From positions 234,538 to 298,537 of the forward strand of contig NMRA01000136.1 in assembly GCA_002633005.1 (NCBI GenBank): DNA of 64,000 bases. The letters are read 5' to 3'. A model generated the notes under the pieces. The model did not search any database and was not told where the DNA came from. It saw only the letters and a program-made list of their open reading frames with translations. The stretch comes from Phoronis australis. Its lineage: Eukaryota > Phoronida > Phoronidae. Below, piece after piece: positions 1 through 31,532 of this stretch. The position numbers and the translations under genes were made by a program. The first letter of the stretch is position 1, and each line of letters starts with the position of its first letter.

Positions 1-149
1 AGCCATGCGAGGGAGGTCCTCTAATTCCAGGAATGTGAGTATGTGCACGAGCACATTGTCAGGAAGACGTGGGAGGTAATCAATGTGACCCTCGACCAGC
101 TTGGTGATATATTCTAGAGTATGCGGACCAAAGACACGATGGATCTCAC
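1..149 (-). CDS. fbxo36: FBXO36-like exon 3, start of the F-box (cut by window edge)
   Basis: The exon follows the acceptor ...TTTTTCAG and is read to the edge of the window in one open frame (49 full codons after two bases). It encodes EIHRVFGPHTLEYI and then the first half of an F-box, LPDNVLVHILTFLELEDLPR. The Leu-Pro start and alternating hydrophobics are the usual Skp1-binding features. The rest of the F-box and the C-terminus lie to the left. Confidence 0.9.
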
Positions 150-3100
150 CTGAAAAATGGGTCGCAAATGACCAATCATGAATTTACGGTTTTAGTGGAG
201 ATTTCAACATAAGCCTGGAGGAATATACCTTTATTTGGACACGACTTGTGAAAATATCCTCAATTTAAAATATCTTGCAAGCAACCATAGAAATATCTGG
301 TAGCAAATTTTAAAACCCAACTGTACAATAATTGAAAGGGCCAGATTATTATGGCTAATCGTCCTCTGATTTACTGGGAACCTTTTTAACCATTTTATTC
401 TGCTTCGTACATAACAATCTTCTTCGTTACATTTCTGATTTCTGCACTCTTTCACAAAATCAGACAATTCTGAAGCAATCTCATCAATTTTTGGAAGTTA
501 TCTATACAGCTTTCTAATTTTGAACATGTATGCCTATAGTTTTCACTTATAATAAAGAGAAGGCCATTCAAAGAAAGTTCCTGAATATCAATTTTACTGT
601 ACTCTGTTAATAAAAAAATAAAAATAATAGTGTTAGCTAAAAACTTTGATCTAACATAAACAAACAATTTTTATATTTATTAACAGGAAATGTCCATGAA
701 TAACAACAGAACTGAATTGAGAGATGATTACATAACTCACTATGTAGCCTATCATCATGAAAAAAATCTTCGTACGTATTTTTAATCTCTTGAGGAGCTA
801 GGAGATTCTCACGACTTCTGGGTGTAACTTTCCAGTTGCGGAAAAAAACCTGTTGAAAGTTAGGCATCCGTTGTTTAGAATTCTAGAGTTCACACACATA
901 ACAACATTCAACAAAGCACAAGGCATCTTAAAGTGGCAACATGCAGGAACTGAAAGTCTTAAAGAGGAAATGAATTATCGTGAAATCTCACAAATTTCGG
1001 ACAAAAATTGCTGAAATACATCTCTCTTCATTTTTCAATGACTTCTATCATTGTGCTGTGAATGTCTTCAATCTGTCAGAATCATTTACTTGGTCTTACT
1101 TATAGCTTATGACAAGTGAAAAAATAAATTTCAGGTGTTGGACATATTCTGTCCTAAAGTGGTGAGATTTTACCATTAGTACTTCTAAGAAGCAAAGAAA
1201 AGTGAAACACACTTTACACAGCAAATGCCAGTGACTAGGCATCACATGATCGTTTTGTCGTGGATATGGCCCAAAACAGCGTAATTGGCTCTGATCTGTG
1301 ACCAATTCATTTTGAAAACTGTACGTCTCCCACCTGACAGGTGTTGTTATAATAATGTGATCCATCTCCTGCAGGTTGTAGACAAGCCGTTCACTGGTAC
1401 TATGCTTTCAGAGTTAAAGGTTCACAACAAAGATAAATGTGCACGAGAAAGTTTGTGTAAAAATGTTCCAGCCGCTGAAAATGGTAAAGAGAAGTTGTAT
1501 TGAAGGATTGAGGGTTGCAGTTTGAACAAGGCAAGCTCACAGATAGGGGTACTGAGACATGGAGTTGACCTCTTCCCCTGCATTACATGTCAGGTTTAAT
1601 CCAAACTGTTAGTTCTGCAAGGGTGCATTCAGGATATATATAATAATAACACAAATGATTGCTCACGGACGATAAGATTCACCAATTTCAACCTGAACAC
1701 GATCAGGAGACTTAGATTGAGAAGCATCATATAACCTAGCAGAGCATAATACAGCGAAGGTGGTGAAAGTGAATTTGACAAGATTATGCCTAAAGCAAGC
1801 GTGATAATGTCCCAGTTTTGCATTAGAACCGCAAAGTATTGGAATATTCTAATATTTGGAGCAGAACTATATTATAATTCCAATACGGACAAAATTGCGA
1901 TGTTAGTTTTAGAAAAACAAAGATTAAGAAAGTGAACTTTCTTCCATGAGCTATGGTTAAACTACAGCTGCTGTGCAGAAACCAGTTGCTAGGCAACAGA
2001 AGCCACTCCAGGAATGACATACAAGAAAGCTAAGGAGAAAGTAAGGATCAGTTAGAAATATTATCACAGCCGACTCACTGTGAAGTCTGTCATCATCCAG
2101 GAAGTCGTCAAACGTATCGACCACTTCGGTTGGTGGAACTCTGCTCTCCGCTGCCCGCGGAGTAATCTTCCAACATCTGTAGATGGTCTAGATAGATTGA
2201 TAGTTTAAAGTTAGTTTAAAAGTGCTCTTGTGTTCAAGTTCTGCACATGATTTCCACTATGCTGCAACTGAAAATGAATAAGGCAATACCCAGGAAACTG
2301 TACAACAGGGAATACTTCAATTGTGATGATATTTCAAAGAAGCTATGAACATAGTTCAGTTTGAAAAGTTGCAATTTGTTCAGCAGCATAGGCAGTAGGA
2401 ACGTGGATACATGCCAAAACAAGTGCTATAATGGTGATGAAACCCTTTAGTTGACCACTATGTGGTTCTATGCTTAAACTGTTAGAGGACTCAGATCTAT
2501 AAAGGGGTCTCTTTATGTTTTCTCTTCCAGATTATGCGTAACAATTGAGCTTTGTAGTGACTTTGAAATGTCAGCCACTAATGTGGATTCAAACCCACTC
2601 TTAAGCACCCGGGGTACTCCACTACATAGTTTTGATGGACGGGCTCAGCTGCAAATTAAGTTACCAACCCATTAGCGAGTGAGCCCAAATAAAAGAGACT
2701 CAAAAGTAAGGAACTTCCAAGAAAAGTCAACTTTTGTAATAGAGTAGGGCTTAATTACATGAAAGCTTTCTTGGGGATTCCAAACCCCTGAATGTTTCAT
2801 GAAGTGGGTCTCAAACAGTGAAAGCTAGGATATGATGTCAAAAAAAATGAATTCACCCTTTGCAATATAGTTTTAACCCTTCTATAGATTTGTGGAAGAG
2901 TGAATCTTATTTCTGTAAAAAAATTTATCAAGAAAGGCGACACCCTTTTGTAAGGGATTTTCCAGAGAAGACATTTCATAGAGAAACTGGCAGTGAAAGT
3001 CTTCTGACTGTCACGTCTATACCTTGAGAATCCTAGTTACCAGTCAAGATGATCACATAATAACGCAATTTTGAACTGATAGACCTTCCCGAAAAGTCAG

Positions 3101-4723
3101 CACACCAATTCAGGACAGACAACCACTGGGTGATTGCACCTTGGCCAGTGATTTAGAGAGGCCAGTGATTTTGAGACCTAGCACCTATAGACTTTATAGC
3201 ATATAACACTCCTTCTCCTTCTACATAACAGGCCTGGCTTCAGGGCTTGATCTTAATAACTTGGAATAGAACTCGGTGTTTGACATGTGCCAGAGTTGGT
3301 TTATGCTATCGAGTATTTAATCCCAATTTTGCACTTGATGAGTTCTAGATTACAAACTCTAATAAAAATTAAAAATTTCAAGTAAAATCCTATAGCTGGG
3401 GTCATCACCTGCAAGCTAAGATTAGCCAAGCATCTGCGTAAGAGTACTCGAGCACAGAAATCAGCTTTTATCGCAGTCAGATTCTCCACATCCAGAATAC
3501 TGCCAGCCTTAAATATGGAAGTGGTACATCTTTTCCCCTTCCCAAAAATGTATCTCGAGTATCGTCAGCCTTAGTCAGTAAACCAACCCTTAAAAGACTG
3601 AGTATTGGCTACGTCCGCCTCTGCCGCGAGACTATCAAAGGCAGCTGTTGGCTAGAGCCTGTAGCTGTAGAGGGTTTTAATAGCCGATTTAGCTTAAGAC
3701 ATTCTCATTTCAGATGACTGTTGTCATAGCTGGTTGTAGCCTGAATACATATACATCTACACACATAGACCTTGTCCTTATTTATTGGCTAGTACGACTT
3801 CATCCGGCGTTGGTCGAGTTCACTTATTTGTTTTTGCAACGATTGCCTTGGGCAGTTCACAAAATTTGTGCTCGGAATTTTGGATGTCTGTGCCACAGGC
3901 GTCCTCAGCTTCTGATCGTCCCCAATACACTACATATAATACTACAAGGTATGACACTCCCGACTAGAAATTCCACGGGTGCTTCACTTCAGCCGTCCAT
4001 AGCAAACATAAAACTCAATAAATTTACACAAAACAGGGGTTCAACAAACCATGAAGAATTGTTCTTTCTCCCAATACCATTCACGGTGTCCTGTTACGGC
4101 GACTTCGTAAGAAATTCGCAGTCAAAGAACAAAAAATGTTCACAAAAAGCCCCCACACACGTCCTCCCTGGGCCCGTCGAGGTCAAGGAGGGTACTGAAA
4201 TTGCCGCTTTGTCGCGTAAAGTCACGATGTCGCTACTTCCGTAACTCACCGGCAATTTCCGTACCGTCCTTGACCTCGACGGGCCCAGGGAGGACGTGTG
4301 TGGGGGCCTTTTGTGAACATTTTTGTTCTTTGACTGCGAATTTCTTACGAAGTCGCCGTAACAGGACACCGTGAATGGTATTGGGAGAAAGAACAATTCT
4401 TCATGGTTTGAGTAAATTTATTGAGTTTTATGTTTGCTATGGACGGCTGAAGTGAAGCACCCGTGGAATTTCTAGTCGGGAGTGTCATACCTTGTAGTAT
4501 TATATAATAATATGTACTGTAGTGTATTGGGGACGATCAGAAGCTGAGGACGCCTGTGGTCTGTGCAGCAAGCACTATCATGAGTTTAAATTATCACCAT
4601 AAAAAGGATACTTACATTCTTCTTTTTGCAATTAATTACAATCTGACAAAAATCTTTGCACGGTGAGGGTGCAACGTCGCTAAAATCTAGAATGATTCCA
4701 TTTTCCGGAATGAAGGACGCCAT
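1..4723 (-). CDS. fbxo36: FBXO36-like F-box protein gene, 5' part (partial)
   Basis: F-box proteins recruit substrates to SCF (Skp1-Cullin1) ubiquitin ligases; FBXO36 itself has no well-defined substrate. Coding exons read from the minus strand are 4616-4723 (exon 1), 2079-2187 or 741-849 (two alternative versions of exon 2) and 149-1 (exon 3, cut by the window edge). Exon 1 ends in phase 0 and exon 2 in phase 1. Spliced, the protein begins MASFIPENG, has a WK(I/V)TPR stretch, then (D/E)DFxxDDRLHSEIHRVFG, and an F-box beginning LPRLPDNVLVHILTFLELED. This order matches vertebrate FBXO36 from its MAS start to the F-box. The C-terminal part lies outside the window. Introns 1 and 2 hold a foldback element and a MITE but no other exon I can recognise. 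The assignment rests on remembered family similarity, not on a search. Confidence 0.88.
741..849 (-). CDS. fbxo36: FBXO36-like exon 2, version B
   Basis: A second 109-bp exon, phase 0 in and phase 1 out, with acceptor ...TTTCAACAG and donor GTGAGTTATG. It reads VFFRNWKVTPRSREN, then IKNTYEDFFHDDRLH. It is equivalent to version A at 2079-2187 but clearly diverged. Joining A to B shifts the frame into an early stop, so they are probably alternatives. Either version joins exon 3 to give ...RLHSEIHRVFG. Confidence 0.82.
979..1174. repeat. MITE-like element, family A
   Basis: About 196 bp with imperfect terminal inverted repeats of roughly 25 bp: the left end reads GTGAAATCTCACAAATTTCG and the right end, reversed, reads GGTAAAATCTCACCACTTTA. 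It lies in the FBXO36-like intron between the two exon 2 versions. Related copies lie at about 37644, 46115, 46921 and 61116. Confidence 0.55.
2079..2187 (-). CDS. fbxo36: FBXO36-like exon 2, version A
   Basis: A 109-bp exon with acceptor ...CTATCTAG and donor GTGAGTCGG. It reads TIYRCWKITPR, then an acidic stretch ending FDDFLDDDRLH, and finishes with one base (phase 1). It aligns residue for residue, without gaps, with version B at 741-849. It lies nearer exon 1 in transcription order. The acceptor choice is supported by phase 0 and by extension of the FRWWK-like segment known in FBXO36. Confidence 0.8.
3893..4559. mobile_element. Foldback element with near-perfect arms and 6-bp flanking repeat
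   Basis: The left arm is 3893-4206 and the right arm 4250-4559, each a near-perfect reverse complement of the other, with a loop of about 43 bases. The left arm carries roughly 20 extra bases near 4030-4050. The element is flanked on both sides by TCTGTG (3887-3892 and 4560-4565), which looks like a target-site duplication. Open frames in the arms occur on both strands simply because of the symmetry and are not genes. It sits in FBXO36-like intron 1, ending about 50 bp from exon 1. Confidence 0.8.
4616..4723 (-). CDS. fbxo36: FBXO36-like coding exon 1
   Basis: A 36-codon exon starting at the ATG at 4723-4721 and ending AAT before a strong donor, GTAAGTATCC. It encodes MASFIPENG...APSPCKDFCQ, which parallels the FBXO36 N-terminus (MAS, a Pro-Ser-x-x-Asp-Phe/Tyr motif). 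It ends in phase 0, as both exon 2 versions require. The remaining interval up to 4966 holds the presumed promoter and 5' UTR. Confidence 0.8.
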
Positions 4724-5550
4724 ATTTTAAAAACAACTTGGTCTCCAACACAACCCCGCAAGTACGAGAAGTCTAAGGCATTTGAGTTTGTATGGTCACA
4801 GTGAGATTGGGTGGACATTTTTGATGCCCAATTAATTTAAGGGCCCGTAATAACAGAAAAACGCACTGTAATTTTACTGTTATTCTGTTATTCTGCAAAG
4901 AAATCTTTAATTGCGTAGTTTCTCAATCGACCACTAGGCGACTAGGACAAACAAAGGTACAGCGATATGGCTGACCTTGTTGATGAAGCACACCATTGTT
5001 TGTATTCATCCAGAGGTGTGTCCCCGGCAGCTCGCCTCTACTGGAGAAACACAAAGATACAAAGTACCATCTTATTTGTTCATTGGATAAGAGACCTGTT
5101 CAGTTTTCGTTGATCATTGCAATAGTGGATTTGGGAGGCCTGGGGGGACCCCCCTTGGCTACGGTCAGACTGTCAAAAAAAAGTAACAGGGAAATAAATT
5201 TTTACATTTTTTTTTGTAATATTGTGGCCTATCTTGGGCTGTACTTGTGTGGGTGTATGTGTGAGCACGCACCTGCTGGGAAGTATAGTATAGTATTTTT
5301 AAGGAAACTTCAATGATAATGTTGCTTTTAGCAAGACTAGTAAACGTGCTAAGACTATAGTATGCTCAAACTATCTATTTCCGCAAAACACCCAACAGCG
5401 GCAGGGGAAAGAAGTTACCAAAAACTTTACTTATCCAGGCAACTTCAACAATCAAAACCAAAGATGAATCGATTTCTGTCAAAATAATAGGATTGATATG
5501 CATTAAAACATCAAACATTTGTCAGAGGCAGAAAAGAAATGTTAAATAAC

Positions 5551-6397
5551 CTCAGGGCTGTTCCAGCAAAATCTGTATGGGAGGGGGGGAAGGCACTTTT
5601 ATTTCGTACCCACTGCCCATATTTTTCATTTATTTCTCCAACCCATGACCCATGATTTTTTATTTATTTTTATATTTTAAAATATAAAATCCAACACTTG
5701 CAAATAAATTGTCTCCAGGAGGACCTGTTAAGAACTTAGATGATTGACAGACAAGAACTAGTTGTCTTGTCCAATATTGTCAAAAACTAAAGTAGCCTTT
5801 GAGCAATACTTTTGGCAGCCACCAGGTGTCTCTGTTCACCATGTGTCTATAATTTCAATGAACATTTTTTCAATTATAAGGATCTATAAATCTCAAACTG
5901 TCTCCACGAACTCTGTTATACTTCTACGTCAAGTGAATATTGGAACTTGTTTATCTTACTCCTCATACTTTTGATTTAAAAATCATCAACTTTCTTATAT
6001 GTGTTAACACCAGTTTAGTGTTGCATAACTTTTCAATTCAATAGGACTGCAGACAAACAGTTGGCTTAAATCAAGTTGCCCATGACTTGATTAATGGCTT
6101 AGTGAACATATTGCACTCAGTTCACTGGCAATATGGGCTTTTTTGTATTGGGATAAGTTAGGGTATATGCCAATTGCATTTTGTTGAGTTTTGATGGCTG
6201 AAGTAACCAACCTGTCAACATTGATAGGTCAGAAAATACCACCCATTTTTAATGCTTCACTTCTTATAAGAACGACCACCCATAATTTGAGTGTTTTTCT
6301 GAAGACAACCACCCATGAATTTTTATTTCTACNNNNNNNNNNNNNNNNNNNNNCTCCCCCCCCCCTCCCACACGGATTTTAATGGAACAGCCCTCAG
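5551..6397. mobile_element. Non-autonomous TIR element around an N gap
   Basis: The left end (5551-5589) reads CTCAGGGCTGTTCCA, then AAAATCTGTATGGGAGGGGG. The right end (about 6355-6397), reverse-complemented, reads CTGAGGGCTGTTCCA, then AAAATCCGTGTGGGAGGGGG. The inverted repeats are therefore about 40 bp and end in a G/C homopolymer. The 21-N gap adjoins the poly-C side and is probably a sequencing failure there. I found no transposase and no clear target-site duplication. Confidence 0.6.
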
Positions 6398-7009
6398 TGA
6401 TTTGCTCCATTAGAACAAATAGTAGTTTCCTTTTGTTTTACCGAGCCACTGGCGTTCATAACGAAATAACTTGATAGTACATGGTACTTATTCAGAGGTC
6501 TATCAATGGACAGTGGTGTGCCAATGGCTATGCCGATCTGAAACCACATTTCCTCCAAAAACTATTTCCCCAGATTGACAATTCAATTACTCATGAAGAG
6601 CTGGTACCGCCACACCTGCTATGGTTAACAGCCCAATAGACTTGGCTGTATGGGGAACTGTTGCTTTTCACCAAAGCATTATTGTGGATGTCGCGTGTCT
6701 CTCTTGACCAGCCATCACACCATTTGGGATATATCAATTTGTATTTCATGTTCCTTCTGCAAGATATCCCCAAGTCAAATTTTAGTTCAGTGGTAAAGTT
6801 GTTTTAGTATGTGCACTTGGTTAGTTAAACGGGTCAAATTTCATCATAATTGAATGAAATCTCTTGATACAGCTGGATCCAACTTGCTGGTTTCATTGTT
6901 ATACATGAGCATGCATACGAACATACATGTGCTTTTGATTATATTTACTCTAGTAGCAATGAGTGCCGAATGGCAACAAGAGAAAACTATGAAGTTCAAA
7001 AAGCAACTT

Positions 7010-7015
7010 TTTATT
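7010..7015 (-). terminator. Candidate OGT polyadenylation signal
   Basis: AATAAA on the minus strand about 540 bases beyond the OGT stop codon. It is the first canonical hexamer I noticed downstream. It is weak evidence by itself, and other signals may be used. Confidence 0.3.
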
Positions 7016-7554
7016 GAACTAGACACAAGAGTTTGCAGCAAGCAAACGATAACAAGCTTAATGCTGTGTCGTTCAAATAAATCATTTCAACAGGATAAAT
7101 ACACACATGGCATCATTCACACATATACCTGAAACTATGGAGACACATATCATTCCATTAATCCACTGACAATTATATTGAACACTACACTAAGCTCTCC
7201 ACATCTTGTTCAGAATAGAACAACCTCAAAACCATTTATACACTGATGTTTAACTTACCACCAAATAGACTTCATAACATTATATTCAAACACTAAGATG
7301 AGAACTGCCAAGCCGAGAAAACCCAAGAAAACGGACACAGTGCATTAAATGCCTTCGTTAGTCCAAACTAAACCCTAACGATGCCACTCATTAAATACCT
7401 TCTGAATACTGTTACCAAGTGCTTACGCCATCAGTTAGGTGTCGTTAAATATCATACACAGCTCTTTATGTCGCTGTTTACCCAATACTTGACCAGGCAA
7501 TCCGCTTAATATTCATTTTGTTAACACTATGTCCCACAACTATTAAACTACAGT

Positions 7555-27667
<20,113 letters not shown>

Positions 27668-30641
27668 TTTTGCCGTCAAAAACGGCCTTAATCTGTCACA
27701 AAAATCGACAAAGAGAAGCGTCAAGAAAAAATGGCGATCCTCGTCTCTGCCAGGAGTGCCGTTTTACCTACAAATTTTCGACATCAGAAAGAAAGAGTTT
27801 GATAAGAACGACATTTAAAATGCCAGTTTAGTTAATACTTTTGGTAATATTGGATATACTCGCAATCTTTACATAAAATTTTTCAATTTTAGATATTTGT
27901 TTCTATTAAAAAGCTGTAAAATGCTTCGCGTATTAATACAACAAATACCTCATTATAATCATTATAATATATAATTAGGCCCTTTCTAGATTTATGTATA
28001 TTAAGTTTATTTTTTACCTCTTTGTTGGTTTATTTGAGTCAAAACGTCAGTATCTTTACTGTTTCATTATTAATATAGGAATGGAATGCTCGTTGTTGTA
28101 TACACTTTAAAAAAACATTGAAGCTTTTGCCCATATTGGCGGAAAATCTCAATGTAAAACTCATGTTTGGGGCACTGGTCATGTGGGATGTAACAAAACA
28201 CAACTGAGGCACAAGTTAACAAATTTAGAATTTAAAAATATAAATACAAAAATGACCCTTCAGAAGATTTTAATTTATATTTTATGATAAAATTAGACAA
28301 CGAGTGGTTAGTGATCATAATTATTTTTTTGATGAACTTGAAATTATTATTTCTTTATAACCCTTTAGACACACCTTCGTCACTTCAGGAAGTCGTATTC
28401 GGCAAGTTGTGGTAAGATTTTGGCAGCGTTGGCTTTTGTTTTTTGACATGTACGTTTGTGCAAAAGACCCGCAAAACTTTTCATACTTTTAACATGTCTT
28501 CATTCAACATTTCCGAAGTGTCTTTATTTGCATGGACATAGTCAAAATGTTTTGTGCAAACTTTCGTCCCTTGCGGGTGCCCAGCCACACAAAAGACTGT
28601 TTGACTAGATTGTATTGAATGAAAGTAGGTCATTTCATAGTACTACTATTGGCAATGATAGTTCTAAAAAATCCTGTCCCAATATATTTGGAAAAGGCAC
28701 TTGATAAATGACAATCAAAATTCAACATAGACACCTGTTGCGTTTTCTTTTGTTTTTGAGTAAATTAAGAAAGGCAAATGTTGTGTTATTACAGTATTAG
28801 AAAGTGTAGTAAAAGCAATATTTTATCTTAATAAATTTGAGAAAAGTTAGTTATAAAAACAATCCATGATGTGAAAACAATTTCTTTTATTTTTTTTTAA
28901 GTTGAACGTTACCTTTTAAATTACAAAAATTGACAAAGACATGGTTATTTTAAGTTTTTCATTACAAATTGTAATTTTGTGTAAAGGGTTTTTCATAGCC
29001 ATTTCATGCGCTCAATAAACGTGGCCAGTAAGTTGTATACTCAACAAGCATTGACTAAGAAGCTGTGCCGTGTGGGGTAACAAAGGTCACATTTCCTGTT
29101 ACCAGACATATTGCTACTGTGTAGTAAAGTTACAATTTGGGACACGCTATTGCAGACGTATGAAATTTCATTTTGTCAAGTTTCACAACAAAAGTAATTT
29201 TTCAGGAAAATTTACTTTGCTTTTAGCATGGTTTGTGTGGCTTAGGTATTACCAAACAATTAACATTTTTCAAACTAAAACAACGAATTCTGTGGTTCAA
29301 TAAAATTTGTTAAGTACTCGGCAATGGTAAAATTAAGCGCTGTTGACTTGAAACAGGACGTCCTATTTTCTCTTGGCTGCGCCAGCCATTAGCTGTCATT
29401 TTTTAAAACTGGTGGCCGCTAGATGAGTCCCTAAACCTAACCTTGTTATGGCATTTCCTCAGTGGATATGGTACTTTTTATTCAGTGCTCTGCTTTCTTG
29501 ACAGATAGATCATTTTAAGACAAAATTTGTTTTCATGTACTTACTTTCAAGGTGAGCTAAAAAATTATAGCACTTGCAGGGCTTGATGCTGAGTGTCCAT
29601 CAAATGCTGGATGGGATAAAATGCCATTTACATTTACACTGCCTATTGACAGTTGACAGCCAGTTTTTTTTTCCAGGAAAGAAAATGATAAAAAAACGGG
29701 CCTGTACAAAGTTTAGTAAAGAACCAATATTTGAAATAGTGTCCTCTTTGTCTGTAGCGATGCGTAACATGAACCTTTAAAAGGCTTTCTAAGAATAATT
29801 CTTTTGCTTTAACCTCTCTTCTTGGGTTTATACACAAAGTGATAGTTTTTGTCTCGTTTCTTTGAACAGTGTGGTACGTAGTGTATATTAACTATCTTTT
29901 TCATTATATTCAACTGTCTATAATCATTTGTTCCATGAACTGGAACATGTATACATGCCTAAAACTTTTGCACCAAAATTGCTGAGTGTGAATGAAGCTT
30001 CTAATGCATCAATTCTCTACGTATTTACTACTCTCACCTGATTTCGTGCATCCGAAATTATTTCAAAAAAATAAAGTTTTGTCCCAGACTTATTTCACAC
30101 TTGGCTACTTGGTGGGAATTTCTTGCCTCGCTGAAGTGTCCCTCAGTCAGTTTTGCGTTATGGAATATATCAAGGCAGAGCCCTGTCATTAATTCTCTGC
30201 ATTAATGAGGCCTGAACATTGTTCATTCATCACCTGATGGCCCCATTTGAATGGAGGTTATCTCATGCTGTTGTAAATATGAGGTAAAAAGCTAATACCT
30301 GGATGAGTGTGGTGTTACTCAATCACATGTCAAACGAACATTTCAACAATGAAGCAATAACACTCTTATGTTGGAATAGGGTAAAGTAGCTTAATTACTG
30401 TTAATTAGATCACGTTGGTAACCCGTAGGCCATATTTCATTAATTTCGCATGCGGGCAGTTAGCTATGCTTTGTTAGTTAATTTCACACACCCGTCAACT
30501 ACGAAATCCGCATATTCAGTTTTATTTATATTCAGTTTTATTTGACACTCCCTGAATATCGGGGAAAACATATTAAAATTATTTCGTGCGAAATAAGTGG
30601 AGATTTACTGTAACTGTCACAGGTCAGTAATGATTAGCATG

Positions 30642-30774
30642 AGTAGTTGCCACATGTCTGTCAAGATGAACACTTCAGTCAATCAGGGTGCAGGAACATG
30701 TGAACATCAGTAGTTCCCACATGTCTGTCAAGATGAACACTTCAGTCAATCAGGGTGCAGGAACATGTGAACAC
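30642..30774. repeat. 67-bp tandem duplication
   Basis: Two copies of AGTAGTT(G/C)CCACATGTCTG through GGAACATGTGAACA, period 67, with one or two differences. Confidence 0.9.
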
Positions 30775-31043
30775 AATCATATCCTAATCTTTGTCTTCTG
30801 GTTGTGAATGAAAGCAGGAAATGGTGTTTCATGTGTTGTTCGTTTGCAATACTTGCAGCGCAGATCAACGATGTTGGGAGATTAAACTAGGACATACTCC
30901 ATGACACTGGTGAAAACGTTTTATACTCACGATCAGCTGAGTATAGGTCTAGATAAACGAGCGCAAGGTGAAAGAAATTTACCATGATAACATTCATAAA
31001 TATTATTTTGTTTTTTTATTTAAAATTAATTGGCAAATAAAGG

Positions 31044-31171
31044 TATGGAACTTACGTGGGTGATGACAACTTAAGGAACTTTTAAGTGGGTGACAGCTTA
31101 TGGAAATTATGTGGGTGACAACTTATGGAAGTTATGTGGGTGACATCGCAAGTTACTTATGGAACTTCACC
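31044..31171. repeat. Imperfect minisatellite
   Basis: Four to five degraded units of TTATGGAAGTTATGTGGGTG ACA, about 26-28 bp each, with internal slips. Confidence 0.75.
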
Positions 31172-31532
31172 TTGTCGACAACCCAAGAAACTTTGTTATT
31201 CCAAACTTTAGACAATCAAAAGGAAAAACTTTCAAATGACGTGGAGGTATTTAGAATTTGTTCTTTGAAATAGATGATGAAAGCACCTATTCTTGTCACC
31301 GCTCATGAGAGTACTATATACAAAGAAGTGAATGTTTGAATAGACCTTGAGAGATCTGGTAAAGGAAGCTACTATGGGCTTTGAGACTTGGTATTTTAGA
31401 TACAGTGCTGTGTGCTTGGTTCCAAGGACCCTTTGTATAATTAATTTTATTTAATGTGCTAACAGTTTCAGTCACATGTTATAAAAATGCACTATATAGA
31501 AGGGTTGGTGTTGCAGTACATTTGCAAAGGAC

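Larger units (their letters stand above)
4724..7554. other. Gap between FBXO36-like 5' end and OGT 3' end
   Basis: I recognise no conserved gene here. It contains the presumed FBXO36-like promoter, a short plus-strand ORF at 4967-5116 of doubtful status, a TIR element at about 5551-6397 interrupted by 21 Ns (6333-6353), and the presumed 3' UTR of OGT at its right side. Confidence 0.6.

Noticed and set aside
3714-4396. Long open frames on both strands sharing FLPIPFTVSCYGDFVRN
   Set aside because: They arise from the two arms of the foldback element read in opposite directions; no family resemblance and no splice context.
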